From the NCBI GenBank assembly GCA_964650705.1, contig CAZYUJ010000006.1, positions 46,717 through 110,716 of the forward strand: a DNA stretch of 64,000 nt, written 5' to 3'. Source of the stretch: Faeciplasma sp964650705. GTDB taxonomy: Bacteria; Bacillota; Clostridia; Oscillospirales; Ruminococcaceae. The notes below the pieces were generated by a model that worked only from the letters and a program-made list of their open reading frames with translations, was not told where the DNA came from and made no database searches. Both the position numbers and the translations under genes were made by a program. Positions 1 through 8,359 of this stretch are shown here, one piece after another. Each line of letters begins with the position of its first letter. Position 1 is the first letter of the stretch.

Positions 1-23
1 AAGCATCAAATTGAAAAACCCTC

Positions 24-52
24 TTGATTTTAGAAAACACTTGTGCTATAAT
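24..52 (+). promoter_or_regulatory. Promoter of the CNNM-family gene
   Basis: TTGATT (24-29) and TATAAT (47-52) are separated by 17 bp, with an extended TGC directly before the -10 box. The leader contains a small inverted repeat (GCATA-TT-TATGC, 61-72) before the start codon at 96. Confidence 0.7.
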
Positions 53-95
53 TCCATCGTGCATATTTATGCGCAGAAAGGTTTGATGTACTTTA

Positions 96-1370
96 ATGGA
101 CGTGTTCATAATAGTCGTGTTATTGCTTTTCTCAGCGATCTTCTCAGCTTCGGAAACTGCTTACAACACAGTTAACAAGGCGAGACTTCGCTCAATTGCC
201 GATGACGGCAACAAGCGCGCAATTATGGCTATTAAAATTTCCGACAATTTCGACAAGGCGCTGACAACTATATTGATAGGTAACAACATCGTTAACCTGA
301 CAGCGTCTGCACTCGCAACAGTAATCGTTACCGACCGCTTCGGTGTTGAGTATGTAGCGGCAGCAACAGCAGTGATAACTGTTTTGGTAATTCTGTTCGG
401 CGAGATCATCCCCAAAAACCTGGCAAACGAATTCCCTGAAAAATTCTCACTCTTCATTGCCTATCCCTTAAATGCTCTGATAGTGGTGTTCACACCGATA
501 GTTTGGCTGCTCTTGAAGCTCAAGAACTTCGTGATCTTCCTTTGCGGAGGAAAGAACGATCAGCCTACCATCACAGAAGAAGAGCTCATGTATATCATCG
601 ACGAGATCGAGGATGAAGGCGTATTGAACGAAGAGGAGAGCGACCTTGTTAAAAGCGCTCTTGAGTTCCACGATATCTCCATCAGCGAGATTTTGATCCC
701 GAGAGTTAACGTCGCAGCGGTTGATATCGAGGACGATATTGAAGAGGTTAAAAACGTATTCCTCACAACTCACTTCTCACGTTTGCCCGTATATGAGAAA
801 ACGATCGATAACATTGTCGGCATAATCCATCAAAAAACATTCTTCGATATGTATTTCGAAGGAAAACGTGACCTTGCAGGCATCATGCAAAAGCCGTTCT
901 ACATATTCGGCCTCACATCCATCTTCGACATTATGAAGGAGATGCAAAAGACCAAAAACCACATGGCGATAGTTGTTGACCAATACGGCGGAACACAGGG
1001 CATCGTTACAATGGAAGATATCATCGAAGAGCTTGTCGGCGAGATCTATGATGAGACCGACGAAGAGGATACCTCGTTCACCAAACTTGATGAAGAAGAT
1101 ACTTTTGAGGTTTCGGCTGACCTTAGCATCCGTGACTTTCTGGAAAAGGCGGAGCTTGACGGTGAAGAGATCGAGACAGACTGTACTTCCATCGGCGGCT
1201 TGGTAATGGAAAACCTCGATCACATTCCCGAAAGCGGAGAGGTGGTCGAATGCGGAAGATTCACCTTCAAGGTAATATCCGCAGATGAGCAAAAGATCGA
1301 ACGTGTTCATATCACTGTTAACGAGACAGGCGACGGTGATGAAGACGAAAAAGAGTCGGATGACGACTGA
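96..1370 (+). CDS. CNNM/CorC (HlyC-type) membrane protein with CBS domains
   Basis: A 424-residue predicted integral membrane protein of the CNNM/CorC family, some members of which move Mg2+ or Co2+ or confer resistance to them; the substrate here is unknown. The N-terminal membrane domain covers about residues 1-190 and opens with a hydrophobic helix ending in FSASETA. A CBS-domain pair follows (about 205-325), including the family signature DQYGGTQGIVTMEDI, then a CorC/HlyC C-terminal domain (about 340-405) and an acidic tail. Full length for the family. It has its own promoter (24-52) and terminator (1384-1419), so it is probably monocistronic. The old name haemolysin C should not be read as evidence of haemolysis. 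Confidence 0.9.
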   Translation: MDVFIIVVLLLFSAIFSASETAYNTVNKARLRSIADDGNKRAIMAIKISDNFDKALTTILIGNNIVNLTASALATVIVTDRFGVEYVAAATAVITVLVILFGEIIPKNLANEFPEKFSLFIAYPLNALIVVFTPIVWLLLKLKNFVIFLCGGKNDQPTITEEELMYIIDEIEDEGVLNEEESDLVKSALEFHDISISEILIPRVNVAAVDIEDDIEEVKNVFLTTHFSRLPVYEKTIDNIVGIIHQKTFFDMYFEGKRDLAGIMQKPFYIFGLTSIFDIMKEMQKTKNHMAIVVDQYGGTQGIVTMEDIIEELVGEIYDETDEEDTSFTKLDEEDTFEVSADLSIRDFLEKAELDGEEIETDCTSIGGLVMENLDHIPESGEVVECGRFTFKVISADEQKIERVHITVNETGDGDEDEKESDDD

Positions 1371-1383
1371 TAAATAAGCTTAA

Positions 1384-1419
1384 ATATAGCTCCGGTTAAT
1401 TCCGGGGCTGTATTTTTTT
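1384..1419 (+). terminator. Rho-independent terminator
   Basis: A 12-bp stem (1384-1395 with 1402-1413, two G-U pairs) with a 6-nt loop is followed by TTTTTTG. It ends transcription of the CNNM gene before the division cluster. Confidence 0.88.
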
Positions 1420-1505
1420 GTTCGGACGCACAGATTTGTAAAAAGTGAACAAAACTTATCGCATAATTTCTCCGATTTATTTAAATCTCATTGTTAAGAA
1501 ATCTA

Positions 1506-1534
1506 TTGATTTTTGGCCATATCGGTGGTATAAT
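1506..1534 (+). promoter_or_regulatory. Promoter of the division/cell wall cluster
   Basis: TTGATT (1506-1511), a 17-bp spacer and a perfect TATAAT (1529-1534). Transcription should start near 1541, directly beside the MraZ operator repeats at 1545-1568. Confidence 0.85.
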
Positions 1535-1544
1535 TTACGAAACA

Positions 1545-1568
1545 GTGGTAAACGGTGCAAAAAAGTGT
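1545..1568 (+). promoter_or_regulatory. MraZ operator (three GTGN repeats, 10-bp period)
   Basis: GTGG (1545), GTGC (1555) and GTGT (1565) are spaced exactly 10 bp apart. MraZ proteins are known to bind arrays of short G-rich direct repeats separated by 5-6 nt upstream of their own gene. The array lies at the predicted transcription start, so binding would repress initiation. An additional GTGG at 1525 lies in the same 10-bp phase inside the promoter spacer. Confidence 0.75.
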
Positions 1569-1608
1569 TAAAAACTCCGTTGAAAAGTTGAAAAGTGAGG
1601 TGAACCTG

Positions 1609-2043
1609 ATGCAGATTTCTCATATGATGAGCGGCGAATTGCCCTATACCATCGACTCCAAGGGGAGAATGAGCTTCCCCCAAAAATTCAGAGATATTAT
1701 CGGTGACAGGTTCATTTTGACTCGCGGTGCCGATCACCGTTTGGTCGTATACTCCGAAGAAAGCTTCAACTCCCTTCTCGAACGCATCTATAATATGAAG
1801 GAAGGAAGAGAGAAGGAAATTCTCAAACAGATCTATATAAAGGGCGCTCTTCCCGTCGAGACCGACAAGCTCGGCAGAATTTTGGTGCCTCAGACCTTGC
1901 GTGAATACGCCGGACTTTTGAAAGACGTATATGTTGTCGGTGCGATGGACACAGCAGAAATTTGGGATAAGGCAACATATGAAGCCTTCAACCAGACTAT
2001 CGCTCCCGATGATATCTATGGTGCGTTGTCGCTTTTGGGATGA
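1609..2043 (+). CDS. mraZ: Transcriptional regulator MraZ
   Basis: A 144-residue MraZ, the DNA-binding regulator of the division cluster. It has two AbrB-like half-domains, each marked by a DxxGR motif (DSKGRMSFP near the N terminus and DKLGRILVP in the second half). The ATG at 1609 is chosen because GAGGTG (1597-1602) sits about 6 nt upstream; an in-frame ATG at 1555 would start inside the operator array. It is the first gene of the cluster, and its stop codon overlaps the first possible start of rsmH (ATGA at 2040), which suggests translational coupling. Confidence 0.95.
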   Translation: MQISHMMSGELPYTIDSKGRMSFPQKFRDIIGDRFILTRGADHRLVVYSEESFNSLLERIYNMKEGREKEILKQIYIKGALPVETDKLGRILVPQTLREYAGLLKDVYVVGAMDTAEIWDKATYEAFNQTIAPDDIYGALSLLG

Positions 2044-2972
2044 TCATGGAATTTAAACACTATTCCGTTTTATTGAACGAATGTCTTGACGGACTCAACA
2101 TCAAGCCTGACGGCATTTATGCCGACGGTACCGCAGGCGGTGCCGGACACTCAAAAGAGATCGCAAAGCGCTTGACGACCGGCAGACTTATTGCCATCGA
2201 CCGTGACCCCGACGCTATCAAAGTCGCAACCGAGCGCCTTTCGGGGCTTAACGCCACCGTGGTTCACTCGAACTATACAGAAATTGATAAAATATTAGAA
2301 GACCTTGATATAGAGGGTCTTGACGGAATGCTTTTGGACCTCGGCGTATCGTCCTATCAGCTCGATAACGCAGAAAGAGGATTTTCCTATCATTCTGATG
2401 CTCCCTTGGATATGCGTATGAGCAAGGAAGGCTTGAGTGCCTATGACGTTGTCAACACATATTCATACGGTGAGCTCGTCCGTATTCTTTTTGAATACGG
2501 CGAAGAAAAATTCGCAAAAAGTATCGCCTCCAATATTGTAAAAACGCGCGAATCCAAGCCAATCGAGTCAACTTCGGAACTGGCAGAGATAGTCAAGATG
2601 TCAGTTCCGCAGAAGATTCGACGCGAAAAAAATCCGTGCAAAAAAACGTTCCAAGCTCTGAGGATCCACGTAAATAATGAGCTTGGCGGACTTTCGGAGG
2701 CGTTGGATAAAGCATTTGATGCACTTAATGTCGGCGGAAGACTTGTGATAATCACCTTCCACTCGCTTGAGGACAGGCTCGTTAAACAACGCTTCGCAAG
2801 CTTCTGTCAGGGTTGCACTTGCCCGCCCGAGTTTCCCGTTTGCATCTGTGGGAACACTCCCAGAGGCAAGCTGATAACAAAAAAACCGATAGAACCGAGC
2901 CGAGAGGAGCTTGAAGCGAATAATCGCTCACATTCCGCAAAGCTTAGGATCATAGAAAAGATAAAGGATTAA
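2040..2972 (+). CDS. rsmH: 16S rRNA (cytosine1402-N4)-methyltransferase RsmH
   Basis: A 310-residue RsmH (MraW), which methylates N4 of C1402 in the decoding centre of 16S rRNA using S-adenosylmethionine. The SAM-binding loop DGTAGGAGHS is near residue 30; the conserved LDLGVSSYQLD and ERGFSYHSDAPLDMRM stretches follow, and the C-terminal HSLEDRLVK and SHSAKLR motifs are present. The start is either the ATG at 2040, overlapping the mraZ stop, or the ATG at 2046 (MEFKHYSVLL), which better matches the usual N terminus. Confidence 0.96.
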   Translation: MIMEFKHYSVLLNECLDGLNIKPDGIYADGTAGGAGHSKEIAKRLTTGRLIAIDRDPDAIKVATERLSGLNATVVHSNYTEIDKILEDLDIEGLDGMLLDLGVSSYQLDNAERGFSYHSDAPLDMRMSKEGLSAYDVVNTYSYGELVRILFEYGEEKFAKSIASNIVKTRESKPIESTSELAEIVKMSVPQKIRREKNPCKKTFQALRIHVNNELGGLSEALDKAFDALNVGGRLVIITFHSLEDRLVKQRFASFCQGCTCPPEFPVCICGNTPRGKLITKKPIEPSREELEANNRSHSAKLRIIEKIKD

Positions 2973-2988
2973 GAAAGGATTGATAAAT

Positions 2989-3474
2989 GTGGCATCTCAG
3001 GGCAATTTAGCATATGATCTGTCTATGTATGAACCCAAGAAAAAAGCAACGCCCGAGGCACAGTCTTCGCCAAAGATCGAGGTCAAGACTAACACAGCGC
3101 CCATCAGGCGGACAAGTCCTTTCAGCTTCTTTGTTAAAGCAACACTCATTTTGGCGGTTTTGTGCGCTGTATTATACGGCAAGGTCGAATCCAACCGCCT
3201 GTTTAACGAGATAACCGCTCTTGAAGCTCAGCTTTCGGCACTCGAGACCGAGAACATCACTCTTGCAGCAGAATATGAAGCTGCAACATCCGTCAAAAAC
3301 GTTGAGGATTATGCACAGAATGTTTTGGGACTTCAAAAGCTTGATAAATCACAGATCGAATATGTCGAGCTTCCCGGTGATACCGTCATCGAAGTGGTTG
3401 AAGCCGAGAACAGAAATATTTTCGTCATGATCAAAGGCTGGTTTGCTGATTTGTGCGAATATCTCGGTGCGTAA
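2989..3474 (+). CDS. ftsL: FtsL-like cell division protein
   Basis: A predicted 161-residue bitopic membrane protein in the position of ftsL. It has a basic N-terminal cytoplasmic segment, one transmembrane helix (about residues 48-66) and an extracytoplasmic leucine-rich coiled coil with regular Leu/Ala/Glu spacing (about 72-120). FtsL/DivIC proteins bridge DivIB and the septal PBP-FtsW synthase. The GTG at 2989 is preferred because AAAGGA (2974-2979) lies 9 nt upstream; a TTG at 2980 would touch that site. Sequence identity in this family is low, so the name rests on topology and synteny. Confidence 0.8.
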   Translation: MASQGNLAYDLSMYEPKKKATPEAQSSPKIEVKTNTAPIRRTSPFSFFVKATLILAVLCAVLYGKVESNRLFNEITALEAQLSALETENITLAAEYEAATSVKNVEDYAQNVLGLQKLDKSQIEYVELPGDTVIEVVEAENRNIFVMIKGWFADLCEYLGA

Positions 3475-3499
3475 ATAAATAAGATATATGTGTCAGGGG

Positions 3500-3553
3500 A
3501 AAGCCACGTTTTGCCTTTTCAAGTTATAGTTAAGGTGTAAGCTTGGCTTTTTC
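3500..3553 (+). terminator. Possible attenuator between ftsL and the PBP gene
   Basis: AAAGCCA (3500-3506) can pair with TGGCTTT (3544-3550), enclosing a weaker CCTT/AAGG pair, and is followed by TTTTTC. The loop is large, so this may be only a partial terminator that lowers expression downstream. Confidence 0.35.
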
Positions 3554-3594
3554 GTTTCTTAGCGGCAGATGTTTAATTTTTGAAAGGAGAGCCA

Positions 3595-5820
3595 ATGGCA
3601 GGCACGGATAAATCAACAGGCGTAATGAAAAGACGCCTTAACTTTTTTGTATTTTTGGCGATGCTCGCCATCACGGCTTATGTTTCGCTCACAATGTATA
3701 ATGTCGCTGTTAAGGAGAGCGAAAAGTATCAGGCTCTTGCGAACAGCCAGCAGTTCACGTCGGTGAAGGTTGCGGCTAACCGCGGCTCTATCTATGATTC
3801 AAACGGACAGGTACTTGCACAGAGCATCACCGTATACACCGTTTATGTCGATCCGAAAATATATAAAGAGCGTGACACCGAGCAGGAAGAGCTTATCGTT
3901 TCTACGCTGACTGAATATCTTGACGTCGAAAAAGAAGACGTCTATTCAAAGCTATATAAAGATAATCAGTATCAGGTTATCGCAAGAAACGTTGATAAAA
4001 CGACTGCGACCTCAATTCTTAACGTCCTCGCTGAAAAGGGGATAACCTGCGTCGGTGCGACCCCTACCTCAAAAAGATATTATCCACAGGACGATCTTGC
4101 GGCGAACGTCATAGGACATCTGCATTATGACGGATACGGGATCTACGGTCTTGAAGCCTATTATGACGACTATCTGACAGGTGTTGACGGAAAGATAATC
4201 ACCGCTGTCGATGCGCTGGGCGATGAGATACAATATAAATATAAGCAAAGCTTTGATGCCCAGGACGGCGCCTCGATCTATACAAACATCGACTCGACTA
4301 TCCAGTATTACGTTGAAAAAGCTCTCGATAACGCAGTCACCTCGAATCTAGCATTAAACCGAGGCTGTGCTATCGTTATGGAATGCGATACCGGAAAGAT
4401 CTTGGCGATGGCGACCGAGCACGACTATGACCTCAACAACCCGACTGCGATTTCGGATGAGACCACCGCCGCACTTTTAGCAGGACTCAAGCTCACGGAT
4501 GAGGAGCTTTATAGCTCCACCCGTTCAGCGGCTTGGAACCTTCAATGGACGAACAAGGCGATATCCTCGCTTTATTTCCCCGGCTCGGTATTCAAGGTCA
4601 TAACCGGTTCCGCAGCACTCGAAGAAGACGTTGTTTCTTTGACGGATACCTTCTATTGCAACGGCTCTGTCACCGTTGCAGATACTCTTTTCCACTGCTG
4701 GACAAAAACCGGCGGTCACGGAACTCAAAACTTCATCGAAGCGATGACAAATTCCTGTAACCCTGCTTTCGTTGCTATCGGTCAAAAGCTCGGAGGAACG
4801 CTGTTCAGCAAATACTTTAAAGCGTTTGGCCTCACCGAAAAAACAGGAATCGACCTTCCTGCTGAGGCAAACAGTATCTATGCCAGCAACATGACACAGG
4901 TTACTCTTGCGTCCAGCTCGTTCGGTCAGACAAACAAGATAACTCCAATTCAGATGATAACCGCATATGCTGCCGTCGTTAACGGCGGAAACTTGGTCAC
5001 ACCCTATGTGGTGAACAAGATCGTTGATGCTGACGGCAACATCGTCAAGGAATTTACTCCCACAATAAAGCGCCAGGTCATCTCCGAAGAGACTTCGGCT
5101 ATCATGCGTGACACTTTGGAAACCGTTGTAACCACAAATTCGGGATCTAACGTATATATCAAGGGCTATAACATCGGCGGCAAGTCGGGAACCTCTCAGA
5201 AGATCGACGAAAACCCCGAGGGCGACACCTATGTTTCCTCGTATTGTGCCTTCTATCCCGCAGACGATCCCGAGATCATTATGCTCGTAATGATAGACGA
5301 GCCGACAAACGGACTTTACTATGGCTCGGCGGTTGCCGCTCCCGTTGTGTCCGAAGTTTTCTCAGAGATCTTGCCCTATTTGGGATACTATGCTCAGTAC
5401 AGCGAGGAAGAGCTCGAAAATCTTGACGTTAACGTTCCCGATGTTGAGGGTGCCGAAGTCAGCAAAGCGAAAAACACTATCCTTAACTTGGGCCTTGAAG
5501 TCGAGATCATCGGTAGCGGTGACACCGTCATCAAACAGGTTCCTTCCGATAAGGAATCAATGCCGAAGGGTTGCACGGTTATCCTTTATACTGAAGAAAA
5601 CTATGAAGAAGATACAGTCAAGGTTCCCGATCTGACGGGCATGAGCCTCAAGGAAGCCAACAAGGCGCTTTCAAAGCTCGGACTTAACCTAAGGCCTTTG
5701 GGCGGTGCGGCATATAAAACAGGTGCCGAGTGCTCAGGTGTTATGAACTATAAAGAAGAATATGTCACCAAGGGCACGATCATCGAAGCATACTTCATTG
5801 TAAACGACGAAACAGGATGA
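3595..5820 (+). CDS. ftsI: Septal penicillin-binding protein (FtsI/PBP2x/SpoVD type) with PASTA domains
   Basis: A 741-residue class B PBP, the transpeptidase that crosslinks septal peptidoglycan with FtsW. One N-terminal transmembrane helix (about residues 14-35) anchors a PBP-dimer domain. The transpeptidase domain shows SVFK (331-334, catalytic serine), SCN (387-389) and KSGT (530-533). Two PASTA repeats follow, beginning near VPDVEGAEVSKA and VPDLTGMSLKEA. The ATG at 3595 is chosen because AAAGGAG lies at 3583-3589. The PASTA tail separates it from E. coli-type FtsI. SpoVD-type sporulation roles cannot be told from vegetative ones by sequence alone. Confidence 0.93.
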   Translation: MAGTDKSTGVMKRRLNFFVFLAMLAITAYVSLTMYNVAVKESEKYQALANSQQFTSVKVAANRGSIYDSNGQVLAQSITVYTVYVDPKIYKERDTEQEELIVSTLTEYLDVEKEDVYSKLYKDNQYQVIARNVDKTTATSILNVLAEKGITCVGATPTSKRYYPQDDLAANVIGHLHYDGYGIYGLEAYYDDYLTGVDGKIITAVDALGDEIQYKYKQSFDAQDGASIYTNIDSTIQYYVEKALDNAVTSNLALNRGCAIVMECDTGKILAMATEHDYDLNNPTAISDETTAALLAGLKLTDEELYSSTRSAAWNLQWTNKAISSLYFPGSVFKVITGSAALEEDVVSLTDTFYCNGSVTVADTLFHCWTKTGGHGTQNFIEAMTNSCNPAFVAIGQKLGGTLFSKYFKAFGLTEKTGIDLPAEANSIYASNMTQVTLASSSFGQTNKITPIQMITAYAAVVNGGNLVTPYVVNKIVDADGNIVKEFTPTIKRQVISEETSAIMRDTLETVVTTNSGSNVYIKGYNIGGKSGTSQKIDENPEGDTYVSSYCAFYPADDPEIIMLVMIDEPTNGLYYGSAVAAPVVSEVFSEILPYLGYYAQYSEEELENLDVNVPDVEGAEVSKAKNTILNLGLEVEIIGSGDTVIKQVPSDKESMPKGCTVILYTEENYEEDTVKVPDLTGMSLKEANKALSKLGLNLRPLGGAAYKTGAECSGVMNYKEEYVTKGTIIEAYFIVNDETG

Positions 5821-5848
5821 TTTGACTCTGTGTTTGGAGGAGAAAGCT

Positions 5849-7285
5849 ATGAAACTCTATGATGTTTTAAAGGGCGTTTGCGAAACATCACTTGATAATA
5901 TCGAGATATCGAAGATCTCCTCTGATTCAAGAGAGGAGCTTTCAGAAGGCTCGCTCTTTGTCTGCCTTGTCGGCAAGACGTTTGATGCTCACAGCTTCAT
6001 TCCCGAGCTGTCGAAAAAAGGTGTCAGCGTGTTCATAACCGAACGCGACTGTCACATACAAAATCAAATAATCGTTTCGGATACAAGAGAGGTCTTGCCT
6101 CTTTTGTGGGCGAATTTCTATGGCAACCCTCAGCGTGAGCTCAAATTCATCGGCGTTACCGGCACAAACGGCAAGACTACGATAACGACCGTTTTTAAGA
6201 ATATGCTCACAAGACTCGGCATAAAAGCGGGACTTATCGGCACCTGTCAGAATGAGATAGGCGAGCTTGTCATTCCTGCCGAGCGCACCACTCCCGAGCC
6301 GAATGAATTCTTTGCGCTTTTGCGTAAAATGGCTGACGAGAACTGTGAGTGGGTGGTCATGGAGGTCTCGTCTCAGGGACTTGAACAAAAACGCCTCGGT
6401 GATGTTAGCTTCGAGCTTGCTGTGTTCACGAATCTGACTCAAGATCACCTTGACGTTCACGGTAATATGGAAAACTATTATCAAGCGAAGAAGCTTTTGT
6501 TCAGCCGCTGTAAGCAGGCACTTATCAACATCGACGATGAGTATGGCAAGCGATATTTCGACGAAATATCCTGTCCGAAAAAGACTTATGCCGCCGTTGG
6601 CGAAGCAGATCATACCGCCGACGGGATCAAGCTTTTTGCATCAGGATCTGAGTATTGGTACTCAAACGGCACAAAGACCTTCAAAACGAGAGTCGCCCTG
6701 CCGGGTATGTATAACATCGCAAACACTGTTGCGGTTTTGGCGGGACTTGAAATGATCGGCTTCAAGCCTAATGACACCGTACCCGCTATTTCACAGGTAT
6801 CAGGCGTCAAGGGAAGATGCGAGATCGTCCCCACGGGAAAGGATTTCACAGTCGTCATCGACTATGCACATACACCCGACGCTATCGAAAACATTTTGAC
6901 TAACGTCAAGGAATGCGCCTTGGGAAGGATCGTTTGTCTTTTCGGCTGCGGCGGAAACCGCGATGCCAAAAAGCGCCCCTTGATGGCTCAGTCCGCTGCA
7001 AAGCACGCTGATCTTTTAGTCATCACATCGGATAACCCCAGAAATGAGGATCCGAACGCCATAATCGACGACATTGTTTCGGGGCTTGACGGACTCGATA
7101 CCGAATATGTAAGGATCGAAAACCGCCGCGATGCCATTAATTGGGCGGTTACAAATGCCAAAAAGGATGATATAATCGTTTTGGCAGGAAAAGGCCACGA
7201 AGATTATCAGATCCTTGCGAACAATGAAAAGATCCACTTCGATGAGCGTGAGATCATAGGCGATGCCTTGAAACTTATAAAGTAA
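5849..7285 (+). CDS. murE: UDP-MurNAc-L-Ala-D-Glu:meso-diaminopimelate ligase
   Basis: A 478-residue MurE, which adds the third stem-peptide residue to UDP-MurNAc-dipeptide in the cytoplasm. The ATP-binding GTNGKT is at residues 105-110. DNPR at 395-398 is the established signature of meso-DAP-specific MurE; lysine-adding enzymes differ there. The ATG at 5849 has GGAGGAGA 6-13 nt upstream (5836-5843). It sits between the septal PBP and mraY as in many Clostridia, but murF is not beside it. Confidence 0.96.
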   Translation: MKLYDVLKGVCETSLDNIEISKISSDSREELSEGSLFVCLVGKTFDAHSFIPELSKKGVSVFITERDCHIQNQIIVSDTREVLPLLWANFYGNPQRELKFIGVTGTNGKTTITTVFKNMLTRLGIKAGLIGTCQNEIGELVIPAERTTPEPNEFFALLRKMADENCEWVVMEVSSQGLEQKRLGDVSFELAVFTNLTQDHLDVHGNMENYYQAKKLLFSRCKQALINIDDEYGKRYFDEISCPKKTYAAVGEADHTADGIKLFASGSEYWYSNGTKTFKTRVALPGMYNIANTVAVLAGLEMIGFKPNDTVPAISQVSGVKGRCEIVPTGKDFTVVIDYAHTPDAIENILTNVKECALGRIVCLFGCGGNRDAKKRPLMAQSAAKHADLLVITSDNPRNEDPNAIIDDIVSGLDGLDTEYVRIENRRDAINWAVTNAKKDDIIVLAGKGHEDYQILANNEKIHFDEREIIGDALKLIK

Positions 7286-7306
7286 AAACTCTTGGAGGTA
7301 AAAATC

Positions 7307-8326
7307 ATGCCTTATTGGATAAATATAGTTGTGGGACTTTTGTCCTTTGCGGTCGCCGCAAGCTTCGGACTTGTTCTTATCCCATATTTAAGAAAGCTTA
7401 AAGCAGGCTCGCATATCCTTGATATCGGCCCTGCGTGGCACAAATCCAAAGAGGGAACACCTCTTATGGGCGGCTTCATGTTCATTCTTTCGACGGTCGT
7501 TTCCGTCGCGGTCGGATATCTTATCATATCCTCATATAAAAACGCGAACGGGATCGAAGCAAACCAAAACGGCTTGGCTCAGCTTCTTGTCGGCTTGGGA
7601 GGCGCCCTTGGCTTTGCCGTCATAGGCTTTGTCGATGACTATATCAAGGTCGTTAAAAAGCGCAATCAGGGCTTTAACATCAAAGCGAAGAGCATTTGTC
7701 AGGCGCTCGTGGTTGTTATATATTTAGTTGCTCTTCATTTCACGGGCAATATGTCAACCGAGATCGTTTTCCCGTTCCTTGGCTCAGTTGATTTCGGCTG
7801 GTTCTATTATCCTTTGATGGCTGTTGCTATCTATTTCGTTGTTAACTCGGTCAACTTCACCGACGGTGTGGACGGTCTTTGCGGTTCTGTAACGGTGGTA
7901 TATGCAACCGCATTTATGATGATATTTGTCGCCCTTAATAATTGGGAATATTCTGCTCTTTCCATGGCTCTCGCAGGAGGATGCTTGGGCTTCCTCGTTT
8001 GGAATCTTCACCCCGCAAAGGTGTTCATGGGCGATACGGGCTCGATGTTCTTGGGCGGACTTGTCGTGGCGCTCGGTATGCAGTCGGGACTCGAACTTTT
8101 GATCCCCTTGGTCGGTATCATCTATATCGTTGAGGGCCTCAGCGACGTCATCCAGATCCTGAGCTTTAAGATAAGAAAAAAGAGAGTATTTAAAATGGCT
8201 CCCATTCACCACCATTTCGAGCTCAGCGGCTGGAGCGAATATAAAATAGTTATCGTTTTCTCAGTCGTAACTTTGCTTTCGGGCTTTTTGGGCATCATGT
8301 GGGCACATTTTTACTCTTTAGCATAA
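7307..8326 (+). CDS. mraY: Phospho-MurNAc-pentapeptide transferase MraY
   Basis: A 339-residue polytopic membrane enzyme that transfers phospho-MurNAc-pentapeptide to undecaprenyl phosphate, forming lipid I. About ten transmembrane helices are interrupted by the family motifs GFVDDYIKV (Mg2+-binding aspartates), NFTDGVDGL and FMGDTGSMFLGG, and by the histidine cluster APIHHHFE near the C terminus. The ATG at 7307 follows GGAGG (7294-7298). It lies 21 bp after murE and 33 bp before ftsW, consistent with one transcript. Confidence 0.96.
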   Translation: MPYWINIVVGLLSFAVAASFGLVLIPYLRKLKAGSHILDIGPAWHKSKEGTPLMGGFMFILSTVVSVAVGYLIISSYKNANGIEANQNGLAQLLVGLGGALGFAVIGFVDDYIKVVKKRNQGFNIKAKSICQALVVVIYLVALHFTGNMSTEIVFPFLGSVDFGWFYYPLMAVAIYFVVNSVNFTDGVDGLCGSVTVVYATAFMMIFVALNNWEYSALSMALAGGCLGFLVWNLHPAKVFMGDTGSMFLGGLVVALGMQSGLELLIPLVGIIYIVEGLSDVIQILSFKIRKKRVFKMAPIHHHFELSGWSEYKIVIVFSVVTLLSGFLGIMWAHFYSLA

Positions 8327-8359
8327 AAATACAGATAAATTTATAAAGGAGGAGCATAT

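Noticed and set aside
96..1370. Haemolysin
   Set aside because: The HlyC label is historical; the CNNM-CBS-CorC domain order fits ion transport or homeostasis, not a lytic toxin.
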